Source: Streptomyces griseocarneus
GTDB taxonomy: Bacteria; Actinomycetota; Actinomycetes; Streptomycetales; Streptomycetaceae
Direction of reading: 5' to 3'
Assembly: GCF_014655595.1 (NCBI RefSeq)
Contig: NZ_BNBL01000016.1
Coordinates: forward strand, 1-64,000
Length of the DNA: 64,000 bases
The position numbers were made by a program, and so were the translations under genes. Positions 41,751 through 51,412 of this stretch are shown in pieces. How positions within the stretch are numbered: the stretch's first letter is position 1; each line of letters starts with the position of its first letter. Under the pieces are notes generated by a model. That model was given only the letters and a program-made list of their open reading frames with translations. It did no database searches and was not told the origin of the DNA.

Positions 41751-42632
41751 ATGTCCGCAGCCGACACAGCCACGTTCGCCAAGGAGTACCGCGAGAACGG
41801 CTTCGCGGTCGTCGAACGTCTCTTTGATTCGAGCGAGGTCGCCGAGCTCAACACCGCCATCACGGAGATCCTCGACGTCTCCGACGTCAGCTCCGTCGCC
41901 GAAGTGGAGCCGGGCGACAAGGGCATGGCGCGCCGGATCTGGTCGCCCACCAAGCAGCACTCCGCGTTCGAGCGGGCCGCCGCCCACCCCGGACTGCTCG
42001 ACCACGTCGAGGCGCTCATCGGCCCCGACATCCTGTTCCACTACAGCAAGCTCCACCTCAAGGCCCCGCAGGTGGGCAGTGTCGTGGACTGGCACCAGGA
42101 CTTCGCCTACTACCCCCACACCAACACCGACCTGGTGACGGCCCTCGTCTACCTCGACGACACCACCACCGAGAACTCCGCCCTCCAGGCCGTCCCCGGC
42201 TCCCACCTCCGCGGCCTCGCCGACCACTACGTCGACGGCCACTTCCGCGGCAAGGTGGTGGGCGCCGACGCTCCCGACCCGGAGCTCGCCGTGGCCATCG
42301 AGGCGCCCGCGGGCAGCGTGGTCTTCATCCACCCCCTGCTCCTGCACTACTCCTCCCCGAACCGCTCCGACCGGTACCGTCGCGCCTTCCTGCCGGCCTA
42401 CCGGGCGGCCGACGCCTACCCGATCCACTTCGGCCCGCACGCCGGTCACAACGAGGCCGGAGTGAGGCTGCTGCGCGGCCAGGTGTCGGACACGGCACGT
42501 GTGGAGGCCGGGGCGTGGCGTCTCCCGCTCGCGGAGCGCCCCTTCGGCTCGCTCTTCCAGCTCCAGGAGGGCGCCAACCAGACCGCGGACGCGGCGACCA
42601 CCGGGTACGCCACGGTGGACAAGGCGAAGTGA
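41751..42632 (+). CDS. Phytanoyl-CoA-dioxygenase-family Fe(II)/2-oxoglutarate oxygenase
   Basis: The 293-residue protein has the PhyH facial triad: His115-x-Asp117 in VVDWHQDFAYYPH and the distal His199 in HPLLLHYSSPNRS, with Arg205 placed to bind 2-oxoglutarate. Asp in the HxD motif means a hydroxylase or related oxygenase, not a halogenase (which would have Gly or Ala). The N-terminus YRENGFAVVERLFDSSEVAE and VYLDDTTTENSALQAVPGSH are typical of the family. It probably hydroxylates, desaturates or epoxidises the island product. AGAGGA precedes ATG 41751. The PhzF-like gene follows at 7 bp. Confidence 0.9.
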   Translation: MSAADTATFAKEYRENGFAVVERLFDSSEVAELNTAITEILDVSDVSSVAEVEPGDKGMARRIWSPTKQHSAFERAAAHPGLLDHVEALIGPDILFHYSKLHLKAPQVGSVVDWHQDFAYYPHTNTDLVTALVYLDDTTTENSALQAVPGSHLRGLADHYVDGHFRGKVVGADAPDPELAVAIEAPAGSVVFIHPLLLHYSSPNRSDRYRRAFLPAYRAADAYPIHFGPHAGHNEAGVRLLRGQVSDTARVEAGAWRLPLAERPFGSLFQLQEGANQTADAATTGYATVDKAK

Positions 42633-42639
42633 CAACCCC

Positions 42640-43485
42640 ATGAGCACGCCGAACGTGACGGTCGTCCGCGCCTGCCTGCGGGGCGGCGAGGGCGGCAGCC
42701 CCACAGCCGTCGTCCTGGAGGACGACGCGGACGGCGCGCCGCTGGGCGACGACGAGCGGCGCCGGATCCCGGTCGCACACGGTGTCTCGCACGCCGTGTA
42801 CGTACGTCACGTCGGCGACACGACCGAGCTGCGCTTCTTCACCGCGGAGGAGGAACTGCCCGCCTGCGGGCACGGCACGGTCGCCGCCCTCGCCCTCCTC
42901 TCGGCACGGCACGGCGGAGGCGGGCCCTACCGGCCCACCCTCCGTGCCGGGGGGCGCGTCTTCGCCGGGCGGGCCGAGCGCGTCGGCGAGCTGATCACCG
43001 CTGCCTTCGACCCCGGCCCCGTCGATCAGCGCGAACCGACCGCGGAGGAACGCGCCCTCGTTCTTCCGGCCCTCGGTCTCGCGCCGCACGAGGCCGGGCC
43101 GGACGTCCGGATCGCCGGCGTGGGCCGCGAACGCATTCTGGTGCCGGTCACCACCCGGGCCGCGCTCGCCGCGCTGCGTCCGGACCTCGACCGCCTCAGG
43201 GCGGTCTGCGACCGGTTCGGCCTGCTCGGCGCGTACGTCCACTCGGAACCTTCGCCCGAGGGCGCGCTCGCGGCACGGATGTTCGCCCCTTCGATCGGCG
43301 TTCCGGAGGACCTCGCCAACGCCAACAGCACGGCCTGTCTCGCCGCACACCTGGCCGGCCGGGGCACCCACCGGATCGCCGTCGACATGGGCGATTCCCT
43401 CGGCAGCCCGGCCACCGTCACCGCCACGGCGGGACCGGACTTGAGAGTCGAAGTCGGGGGCACGGCGCGGGTCGTGACGGGGTGA
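42640..43485 (+). CDS. PhzF/DapF-fold isomerase-like protein
   Basis: The 281-residue protein matches the PhzF family in two-domain layout: VTVVRACLRGGEGGSPTAVV at the start, RFFTAEEELPACGHGTVAAL in the first domain, and MFAPSIGVPEDLANANSTAC in the second. In PhzF the catalytic Glu lies in a SET motif; here the matching segment is GVSHAVYV, with His51 at that place. The usual EDPATGSA loop reads EDLANANSTA. It may therefore have altered chemistry or be a binding protein. It follows the dioxygenase by 7 bp with a weak ribosome-binding site, suggesting coupling. Confidence 0.82.
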   Translation: MSTPNVTVVRACLRGGEGGSPTAVVLEDDADGAPLGDDERRRIPVAHGVSHAVYVRHVGDTTELRFFTAEEELPACGHGTVAALALLSARHGGGGPYRPTLRAGGRVFAGRAERVGELITAAFDPGPVDQREPTAEERALVLPALGLAPHEAGPDVRIAGVGRERILVPVTTRAALAALRPDLDRLRAVCDRFGLLGAYVHSEPSPEGALAARMFAPSIGVPEDLANANSTACLAAHLAGRGTHRIAVDMGDSLGSPATVTATAGPDLRVEVGGTARVVTG

Positions 43486-43642
43486 CCGGCCCAGCGGCTC
43501 TCTTGAGTACGACCGAGGGCGGCGCCCGCCACAGAGCCGCCTGACGCGCGGACCGTGCTCACCACCCGGCCCATCAGGCGTGGAGGGCTCGACGCATGAG
43601 GGCGTCCGGGCACAGCCATCACGGAGTTGGAGGGACAGCCAG

Positions 43643-44938
43643 TTGGGCGTCACCATTCAGCGCAAGCCCAGCGAACAGATCGAGCCGACGGCCGGGAAGG
43701 GCCTCGAACGAGGGCTACTGGCCTGGCTGGTGGCCCGCGGCCTGGTACCCGAGACGAGCCCCAAGCGCGCCTTCGCCGTCGCGACCTTCATCAGCCTGAT
43801 CGGCAAGGGTCTCTTCATGTCCGGGGCCGCGTTGTTCTTCACCCGCTCCGTGGGCCTCCCGGTCGCCCAGGTCGGACTCGCCCTGGGCGCCGCCGCCCTG
43901 ATCGGACTCGCCGCCGGCGTCCCCGTGGGCCACCTGGCCGACCGGTACGGCCCGCGCGAGGTCTTCCGGCTCACGCTCTTCGTGCAGGCCCTCGCCGTGG
44001 CGGGACTGGTGCTCGTGCGCTCCTTCCCGTCGCTGGTCGCGTGCCTGTGCGTGGCCGAGCTCGCCGTCTCGGCCGGCACGGCCGCCCGCGGCCCGCTGAA
44101 CCGCGCCCTGGGCGCCCCGAACCCCACCCGCTACCGCTCCTACCTGCGTGCCCTCAACAACATCGCCATCGGCTGCGGAGCCCTCGCGGCCGGCGTCGTC
44201 GTGCAGCTGGACACCAGGACCGCATACGTGTGCCTCATGCTCGGCACCGCCGTCCTGTTCCTCGCCTCCGCGGTCGCCTGCTCCCGCGTTCCGTCCGTGC
44301 CACCGGTGGAGGTCCCGGTGGGAGGCAGCCGCTGGCCGGCCCTGAAGGACAAGCCGTACGTGGCGCTCACGGTCCTGGACGGCATCATGTCCATCCAGAA
44401 CCAGATGCTGAGCTTCGCCCTGCCGCTGTGGATCATCGGGCACACCGATGCACCACGGTGGTTCGTCGGTGCGAGCGTGGCCGTCAACACCGCCATCGTG
44501 GTCTGCCTGCAGGTGCGGGTCAGCCGCGGCGTCGTCGACAACATGTCGGCCGGCCGCACCATGCGCCGCGCGGGGGCTGCGCTCCTCCTCTCCACCGCCC
44601 TCATCGCGTTGGCGGGCGGCGCGCCCGGGTGGGTCGCCATGGTCGTCGTCCTGCTCGGTGTGATCTCCTTCACCGTGGGCGAACTGTGGTACGCGGCCGC
44701 CTCGTTCGAGCTGTCCTTCGGCCTCGCTCCCGAGCACGCACAGGGCCAGTACTCGGGTCTGTTCGCCATCGGCCAGGGCCTGTCCAACGCGATCGGCCCG
44801 CCGGTGCTCGGCCTGCTCTGCCTCGGCTGGGGCGAGCCGGGCTGGCTCGCCGTGGGAGTGCTCTTCCTCGTCGCCGGCCAGTTCGTACCGCTCGTCGTGA
44901 GGTGGTCCGAACGCACGCGCACACACAGCCCGGGCTAG
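43643..44938 (+). CDS. MFS transporter (putative product exporter)
   Basis: The 431-residue protein has about twelve transmembrane helices and the MFS motif A between helices 2 and 3 (GVPVGHLADRYGPREVFRL). It ends the island operon and probably exports the product, giving self-resistance, as BacE does in bacilysin clusters. The TTG start at 43643 (MGVTIQRKPSEQIEP) is chosen because GGAGGGACAGCC precedes it; the longer frame from GTG 43580 has no ribosome-binding site. The stop is 27 bp before the right direct repeat. Confidence 0.88.
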   Translation: MGVTIQRKPSEQIEPTAGKGLERGLLAWLVARGLVPETSPKRAFAVATFISLIGKGLFMSGAALFFTRSVGLPVAQVGLALGAAALIGLAAGVPVGHLADRYGPREVFRLTLFVQALAVAGLVLVRSFPSLVACLCVAELAVSAGTAARGPLNRALGAPNPTRYRSYLRALNNIAIGCGALAAGVVVQLDTRTAYVCLMLGTAVLFLASAVACSRVPSVPPVEVPVGGSRWPALKDKPYVALTVLDGIMSIQNQMLSFALPLWIIGHTDAPRWFVGASVAVNTAIVVCLQVRVSRGVVDNMSAGRTMRRAGAALLLSTALIALAGGAPGWVAMVVVLLGVISFTVGELWYAAASFELSFGLAPEHAQGQYSGLFAIGQGLSNAIGPPVLGLLCLGWGEPGWLAVGVLFLVAGQFVPLVVRWSERTRTHSPG

Positions 44939-44965
44939 GACGCCGGTCGATCGATGCCGGGCGGC

Positions 44966-45036
44966 CGGGCCGCCGCGGCCGGGTCCGGCGCACCGGCACG
45001 GCTCGTGGGTGCCGTAGCGCCGCCCCGGCCTGCCCG
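44966..45036. repeat. Right copy of the 71-bp direct repeat
   Basis: Matches 31358-31428 at 70 of 71 positions and ends 17 bp before the DUF255 start, so it probably contains that gene's native promoter. Recombination between the copies would remove 13.6 kb and leave mca-small protein-DUF255. Confidence 0.9.
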
Positions 45037-45053
45037 TGGGTAAGGATGGGGTC

Positions 45054-47081
<2,028 letters not shown>

Positions 47082-47099
47082 GGGAGGGGGCGGGGGCCC

Positions 47100-47726
47100 T
47101 CAGAGCGTGAGGCCGCCGGCCAGCGTGCGCAGGGCGCGGTCCAGCGCGGGCACCAGCAGTTCCCTGGGCTGGCCCTGGTCGACCCAGTGCATGATCGCCT
47201 CGTTGATCACCGCAAGGACGGCCGCGGCCGCGACGCGCAGCTCCAGCTCGTCGGGGGAGCGGCCGGTGCGCTCGGCCAGGGCGCCGGCGAACAGGCGGCA
47301 GGTCTCGACCCCGCTCTCCGCCGCGCGGCCGCGCAGCGCGGGCACGTCGCGGATGAGCCGGGAGCACTGCTGCAGTTCGCTGATGTCGCCCTCGACGGCC
47401 TGGCGCATGGCCCCCACGATGCCCTGCCGGACGGCCTCCATGGGCGGCTCCTCCGCCGGGCGGCCCAGGACCGCGGCGGCCAGCAGAGGGTCGTACTCGC
47501 GTCTGAGCACGATGTCCTCCTTGGTGGGGAAGTACCGGAAGACGGTGCTGGGCGAGACGTCGGCGGCCTCGGCGATCCGGTCGACAGGCGTGGCGTCGTA
47601 CCCGTACTCCTCGAACAGCCGGTAGGCGGCGCGGCGGATCGCCTGGCGGGTCTGGATCTTCTTCCGTTCGCGCAGCCCGAGCCGGGGGCCTGGCTGCGGG
47701 CCGGAGGAGGTCTGTACTGAGGCCAT
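47100..47726 (-). CDS. TetR-family transcriptional regulator
   Basis: The 208-residue protein has the TetR helix-turn-helix: RERKKIQTRQAIRRAAYRLF, then YDATPVDRIAEAADVSPSTV and FRYFPTKEDIVL. The C-terminal ligand-binding region (about residues 80-205, EAVRQGIVGAMRQAVEGDIS) is of the TetR_C type seen with MftR-like regulators. ATG 47726 has GGAG ten bases upstream; ATG 47735 is less well placed. It converges on the DUF255 gene with an 18-bp gap. A dyad typical of TetR operators lies before the hemolysin III gene at 48784 and is a candidate target. Confidence 0.9.
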   Translation of the reverse strand: MASVQTSSGPQPGPRLGLRERKKIQTRQAIRRAAYRLFEEYGYDATPVDRIAEAADVSPSTVFRYFPTKEDIVLRREYDPLLAAAVLGRPAEEPPMEAVRQGIVGAMRQAVEGDISELQQCSRLIRDVPALRGRAAESGVETCRLFAGALAERTGRSPDELELRVAAAAVLAVINEAIMHWVDQGQPRELLVPALDRALRTLAGGLTL

Positions 47727-47877
47727 GAACAGCATTCTCCGGCATCGATCTTGCGGCCCCGGCGGGCATTCCCGGCGTTCCGGGCGCGGAGGCTGACGAG
47801 TCCCTGATTGTCAGTGGGGTGTGTGACCCTGTGTGCGGGGCAGGGAACCGGTTGTAAGGACCGGAAAGGGGAGGGGC

Positions 47878-48126
47878 ATGACGATTGCCGCTGTGCTGAC
47901 CGCGGTGCTGTGCGTCGGCGGGTATGTGCTGCTGGGTGAGATCGCCGTGGTCGCGGTGGTGCTGGCGGGTGTGGGCGGCCTGACATGGCGGGTGGCCGTG
48001 GCCTCCAGGCCACGGCCACCGCGCATGGGGCGTGCGCCGCGTGCGGGCGCGCCGCTCTCAGGCGTGCGAATAGGCCACCAGGGAGATGCCCACGTAGTGC
48101 GCGACGAAGGCCGCCAGGGTGAATGA
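47878..48126 (+). CDS. Small hydrophobic membrane protein
   Basis: The 82-residue frame begins MTIAAVLTAVLCVGGYVLLG and continues with a second hydrophobic segment (IAVVAVVLAGVGGLTWRVAV), then a basic tail. GAGGGGC precedes ATG 47878. Its last 69 bp overlap the 3' end of the convergent hemolysin III gene, and the tail may not be conserved. Probably real because of the signal-like start and ribosome-binding site; the function is unknown. Confidence 0.5.
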   Translation: MTIAAVLTAVLCVGGYVLLGEIAVVAVVLAGVGGLTWRVAVASRPRPPRMGRAPRAGAPLSGVRIGHQGDAHVVRDEGRQGE

Positions 48127-48780
48127 GTGGAACACCTCGTGGAAGCCGAACCACCGGGGTGAGGGGTTGGGGCGCTTGAGCCCGTAGATCACGCCGCCCG
48201 CGGAGTAGAGGAGGCCGCCGACGATCACCAGGACGAGGACCGCGATGCCGCCCTTGCGCAGGAAGTCCGGCAGGAAGAAGACGGCGGCCCACCCCATCGC
48301 GATGTAGCAGGGGGTGTAGAGCCAGCGTGGGGCGCCGACCCAGAAGACGCGGAAGACGATGCCGGCCGCGGCCGCCGCCCAGACGGCCCACAGCAGCAGC
48401 TGGCCGCGGCCGCCGGGGACCAGCAGCATGGTCAGCGGGGTGTAGGTGCCCGCGATGATCAGGAAGATGTTCGCGTGGTCGAGGCGGCGCAGCAGGGCGG
48501 TGGTGCGCGGGCTCCAGTCGCCGCGGTGGTACAGCGCGCTGATGCCGAACAGCAGGCAGGCGCTGAGCACGTACACCGCACAGGCGACGCGGCCGCGCGT
48601 GCTGTCGGCCAGGGCCGTGAGGAAGACGCCGGCGATCAGCACGGCCGGGAACATCCCGGCGTGCAGCCAGCCGCGCAGCCGGGGTTTGGCCGGGACGTCC
48701 GGCACGGTGGGCGTGAGGGGCGCGGAGGGCGCGGAGAGCGCGGGTTGCGCTGCGTCGGGCGCGGGAGTCATGTCGGTCAT
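48058..48780 (-). CDS. Hemolysin III family membrane protein (YqfA/PAQR-like)
   Basis: The 240-residue protein has seven predicted membrane helices and the family motifs SALYHRGDWSPRTTALLRRLDHANIFLIIAGTYTP (His and Asp of the metal site) and WFGFHEVFHSFTLAAFVAHY (paired His residues). PAQR/HlyIII proteins are suspected zinc-dependent membrane hydrolases or sensors; a hemolytic role in Streptomyces is not shown. ATG 48780 is used, with ATG 48771 as an alternative. The promoter region contains a TetR-like dyad immediately upstream. Confidence 0.9.
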   Translation of the reverse strand: MTDMTPAPDAAQPALSAPSAPLTPTVPDVPAKPRLRGWLHAGMFPAVLIAGVFLTALADSTRGRVACAVYVLSACLLFGISALYHRGDWSPRTTALLRRLDHANIFLIIAGTYTPLTMLLVPGGRGQLLLWAVWAAAAAGIVFRVFWVGAPRWLYTPCYIAMGWAAVFFLPDFLRKGGIAVLVLVIVGGLLYSAGGVIYGLKRPNPSPRWFGFHEVFHSFTLAAFVAHYVGISLVAYSHA

Positions 48781-48783
48781 GCT

Positions 48784-48801
48784 ACCTACGGGACCGTAGG
48801 T
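48784..48801. promoter_or_regulatory. TetR-like operator upstream of hemolysin III
   Basis: ACCTACGG-GA-CCGTAGGT is a perfect inverted repeat with 8-bp arms, beginning four bases before the hemolysin III start codon. Its position would block initiation of transcription or translation of that gene. Confidence 0.6.
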
Positions 48802-49035
48802 TACGTACAGGTACCACGTGGTGATGCTCACGAAGGTGCCCCCTGGACAGATCGGATGAGTAGTCGGATGATCAAATGAGTGCGGGCGGCACCGGATGAG
48901 CGGTCACGAAGCGTCTGGGTCGCAGCCCCCAAGGGGCATACATGTGCAGAGACGGACCTTGCGGACGCCGTAGGGCCCGTACCACCCTCAACCATCTGAC
49001 GCCGGGCAAGCGGGTCCCGGCGGAACGGAGCGATC

Positions 49036-50865
49036 GTGGCGCGCACCAGTGCGGCTCCCACCACCCCCACCAACCACCAGGAGCTGATCTCCTGGGTCGA
49101 CGAGATTGCCGCCCTCACCCAGCCGGACCGCGTGGTCTGGTGCGACGGATCCGAGGCCGAGTACGAGCGCCTGTGCGAGGAGCTCGTGGCCAAGGGCACG
49201 TTCCGCAAGCTCGACCCGGTCAAGCGCCCCAACTCCTACTACGCCGCCTCCGACCCCAGCGACGTGGCGCGCGTCGAGGACCGTACGTTCATCTGCTCCG
49301 AGAAGGAGGAGGACGCGGGCCCGACCAACCACTGGAAGGCCCCCGCCGAGATGCGGGAGGTCTTCGCGGGCAAGGACGGCGACGGCGGCATCTTCCGCGG
49401 CTCCATGCGCGGCCGCACCATGTACGTCGTGCCCTTCTGCATGGGCCCGCTCGGCTCGTCGCTCTCCGCCATCGGCGTCGAGATCACCGACTCCGCCTAC
49501 GTCGCCGTCTCGATGCGCACCATGACCCGCATGGGCCAGGCCGTCCTCGACGAGCTCGGCACCGACGGCTTCTTCGTCAAGGCGGTCCACACCCTCGGCG
49601 CTCCGCTCGCCGAGGGCGAGGCCGACGTGCCCTGGCCGTGCAACTCCACCAAGTACATCTCGCACTTCCCCGAGGACCGCGAGATCTGGTCCTACGGCTC
49701 CGGCTACGGCGGCAACGCCCTGCTGGGCAAGAAGTGCTACGCCCTGCGCATCGCCTCGGTGATGGCGCGCGACGAGGGCTGGCTGGCCGAGCACATGCTC
49801 ATCCTCAAGCTGACCCCGCCGCAGGGCGAGGCGAAGTACGTGGCCGCCGCCTTCCCCTCCGCCTGCGGCAAGACCAACCTCGCCATGCTGGAGCCCACGA
49901 TCTCCGGCTGGACCGTGGAGACCATCGGCGACGACATCGCCTGGATGCGCTTCGGCGAGGACGGCCGCCTCTACGCCATCAACCCCGAGGCCGGCTTCTT
50001 CGGCGTCGCCCCCGGGACCGGCGAGAACACCAACGCCAACGCCATGAAGACCCTCTGGGGCAACTCCGTCTTCACCAACGTCGCCCTCACCGACGACAAC
50101 GACGTCTGGTGGGAGGGCATGACCGAGGACAAGCCCGCCCACCTGACCGACTGGCGCGGCAACGACTGGACGCCGGGCAGCGACACCCCCGCCGCCCACC
50201 CCAACGCCCGCTTCACGGTGCCCGCCTCGCAGTGTCCGATCATCGCGCCCGAGTGGGAGGACCCCAAGGGCGTGCCGATCTCGGCCATCCTCTTCGGCGG
50301 CCGCCGCGCCACGGCCGTGCCGCTGGTGACCGAGTCCTTCTCCTGGCAGCACGGCGTCTTCCTCGGCGCCAACGTCGCCTCCGAGAAGACCGCCGCCGCC
50401 GAGGGCAAGGTCGGCGAGCTGCGCCGCGACCCGTTCGCCATGCTGCCGTTCTGCGGCTACAACATGGGCGACTACATGGGCCACTGGGTGAAGGTCGGCC
50501 AGGGCCGCGACGAGGCCGAGCTGCCGAAGATCTACTACGTCAACTGGTTCCGCAAGGACGCCGACGGCCGCTTCGTCTGGCCCGGCTTCGGCGAGAACAG
50601 CCGCGTGCTGAAGTGGATCGTCGAGCGCCTGAACGGCCAGGCCGAGGGCGTCGAGACCCCCATCGGCATCCTGCCGACCAAGGAGGCCCTCGACACGGAC
50701 GGCCTGCGACTGGCCGACGCCGACCTCGACCTGCTGCTGACGGTCGACAAGGAGGTCTGGCGCGAGGAGGCGGCGCTGGTGCCCGAGCACCTCGACACCT
50801 TCGGTGACCACACCCCCAAGGAGCTGTGGGACGAGTACCGCGCGCTGGTCGAGCGCCTGGGCTGA
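49036..50865 (+). CDS. pckG: GTP-dependent phosphoenolpyruvate carboxykinase
   Basis: The 609-residue enzyme converts oxaloacetate and GTP to phosphoenolpyruvate, GDP and CO2, the entry step of gluconeogenesis. Motifs are FRGSMRGRTMYVVPFCMGPL (substrate-binding Arg), the kinase-1a loop FPSACGKTNLAML with the reactive Cys277, TIGDDIAWMRFGEDGRLYAI (kinase-2) and NWFRKDADGRFVWPGFGENS. The length equals that of bacterial and animal GTP enzymes and differs from the shorter ATP type. The GTG start at 49036 is preceded by GGAACGGAG. It carries one of the strongest terminators in the window. Confidence 0.97.
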   Translation: MARTSAAPTTPTNHQELISWVDEIAALTQPDRVVWCDGSEAEYERLCEELVAKGTFRKLDPVKRPNSYYAASDPSDVARVEDRTFICSEKEEDAGPTNHWKAPAEMREVFAGKDGDGGIFRGSMRGRTMYVVPFCMGPLGSSLSAIGVEITDSAYVAVSMRTMTRMGQAVLDELGTDGFFVKAVHTLGAPLAEGEADVPWPCNSTKYISHFPEDREIWSYGSGYGGNALLGKKCYALRIASVMARDEGWLAEHMLILKLTPPQGEAKYVAAAFPSACGKTNLAMLEPTISGWTVETIGDDIAWMRFGEDGRLYAINPEAGFFGVAPGTGENTNANAMKTLWGNSVFTNVALTDDNDVWWEGMTEDKPAHLTDWRGNDWTPGSDTPAAHPNARFTVPASQCPIIAPEWEDPKGVPISAILFGGRRATAVPLVTESFSWQHGVFLGANVASEKTAAAEGKVGELRRDPFAMLPFCGYNMGDYMGHWVKVGQGRDEAELPKIYYVNWFRKDADGRFVWPGFGENSRVLKWIVERLNGQAEGVETPIGILPTKEALDTDGLRLADADLDLLLTVDKEVWREEAALVPEHLDTFGDHTPKELWDEYRALVERLG

Positions 50866-50873
50866 CGGTCCGA

Positions 50874-50921
50874 ACGAGCGCCGGGCGGGCCGAGGACGAC
50901 CTCGGCCCGCCCGGCGCTCGT
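50874..50921 (+). terminator. Terminator of pckG
   Basis: A 22-bp perfect stem (starting ACGAGCGCCGGGCGGGCC) with an ACGA loop begins 8 bp after the stop codon. Confidence 0.9.
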
Positions 50922-50962
50922 CGTGCCGCGCCTGCCGGGCCGCACTCGTCAGGCCGCGCCTG

Positions 50963-51358
50963 TCACGCCGCGTCCGGGATGCCCAGTGCGGCAGCGTGGG
51001 CGTGCATCCGCTCGGCCGCGAGGGCGGCCCCGGCCGCGTCGCCGCGCTGGGTGGCGACCACCAGGGCCTGGCCGGCCAGCGTGTGCGCCCGCTGGTGCAG
51101 GGCGGCGATCCGGGCCGGGGTCGCGGAGCTCGTCGTCGGCGCCGCGCGCAGCGGCGTGCCGCCGCCCAGGCGCTCCACCCGCAGGCTGAGGCCGCGCGCG
51201 GCCTCGTCCAGCGCGGCGGACGGCTGCAGCGCCCGGAGCTCGTCCGTCACCGTGAGCAGTGCCGTCAGGTGTCCGGCGAGCCGGATCTCCAGCTCCTCCT
51301 CGCGGGAGCGGTGGGGCCCGTGTGCGCGGACCGACTTGGTGTGGATCGGCTCGTACAT
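50963..51358 (-). CDS. Hypothetical helical protein under a TetR-like operator
   Basis: The 131-residue soluble protein starts MYEPIHTKSVRAHGPHRSRE and is almost wholly helical and Ala-rich (LTALLTVTDELRALQPSAAL, AAALAAERMHAHAAALGIPD). I recognise no family. ATG 51358 has AGGAGG at seven bases. It lies downstream of the AlaA-like gene on the same strand, with the palindrome TTAGACAGTGTCTAA 40 bp before its start, so it probably has its own regulated promoter. Confidence 0.7.
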   Translation of the reverse strand: MYEPIHTKSVRAHGPHRSREEELEIRLAGHLTALLTVTDELRALQPSAALDEAARGLSLRVERLGGGTPLRAAPTTSSATPARIAALHQRAHTLAGQALVVATQRGDAAGAALAAERMHAHAAALGIPDAA

Positions 51359-51397
51359 GGGATGGCCTCCTGAGTTACCTCTGAAGGCCATCCTAAC

Positions 51398-51412
51398 TTA
51401 GACAGTGTCTAA
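51398..51412. promoter_or_regulatory. Palindromic operator TTAGACAGTGTCTAA
   Basis: A perfect 7-1-7 inverted repeat overlapping the stop codon of the aminotransferase gene and 40 bp upstream of the 131-residue gene. The AT-rich, centred dyad is typical of TetR or MarR operators and stands out in this GC-rich DNA. The cognate regulator is not evident. Confidence 0.6.

Noticed and set aside
41751..42632. PhyH-family protein as a radical halogenase
   Set aside because: The metal motif is His-Gln-Asp; halogenases replace the Asp with Gly or Ala.
43580..43642. Longer N-terminus for the MFS transporter from GTG 43580
   Set aside because: No ribosome-binding site and a non-membrane, low-quality extension; TTG 43643 has GGAGGG at the right distance.
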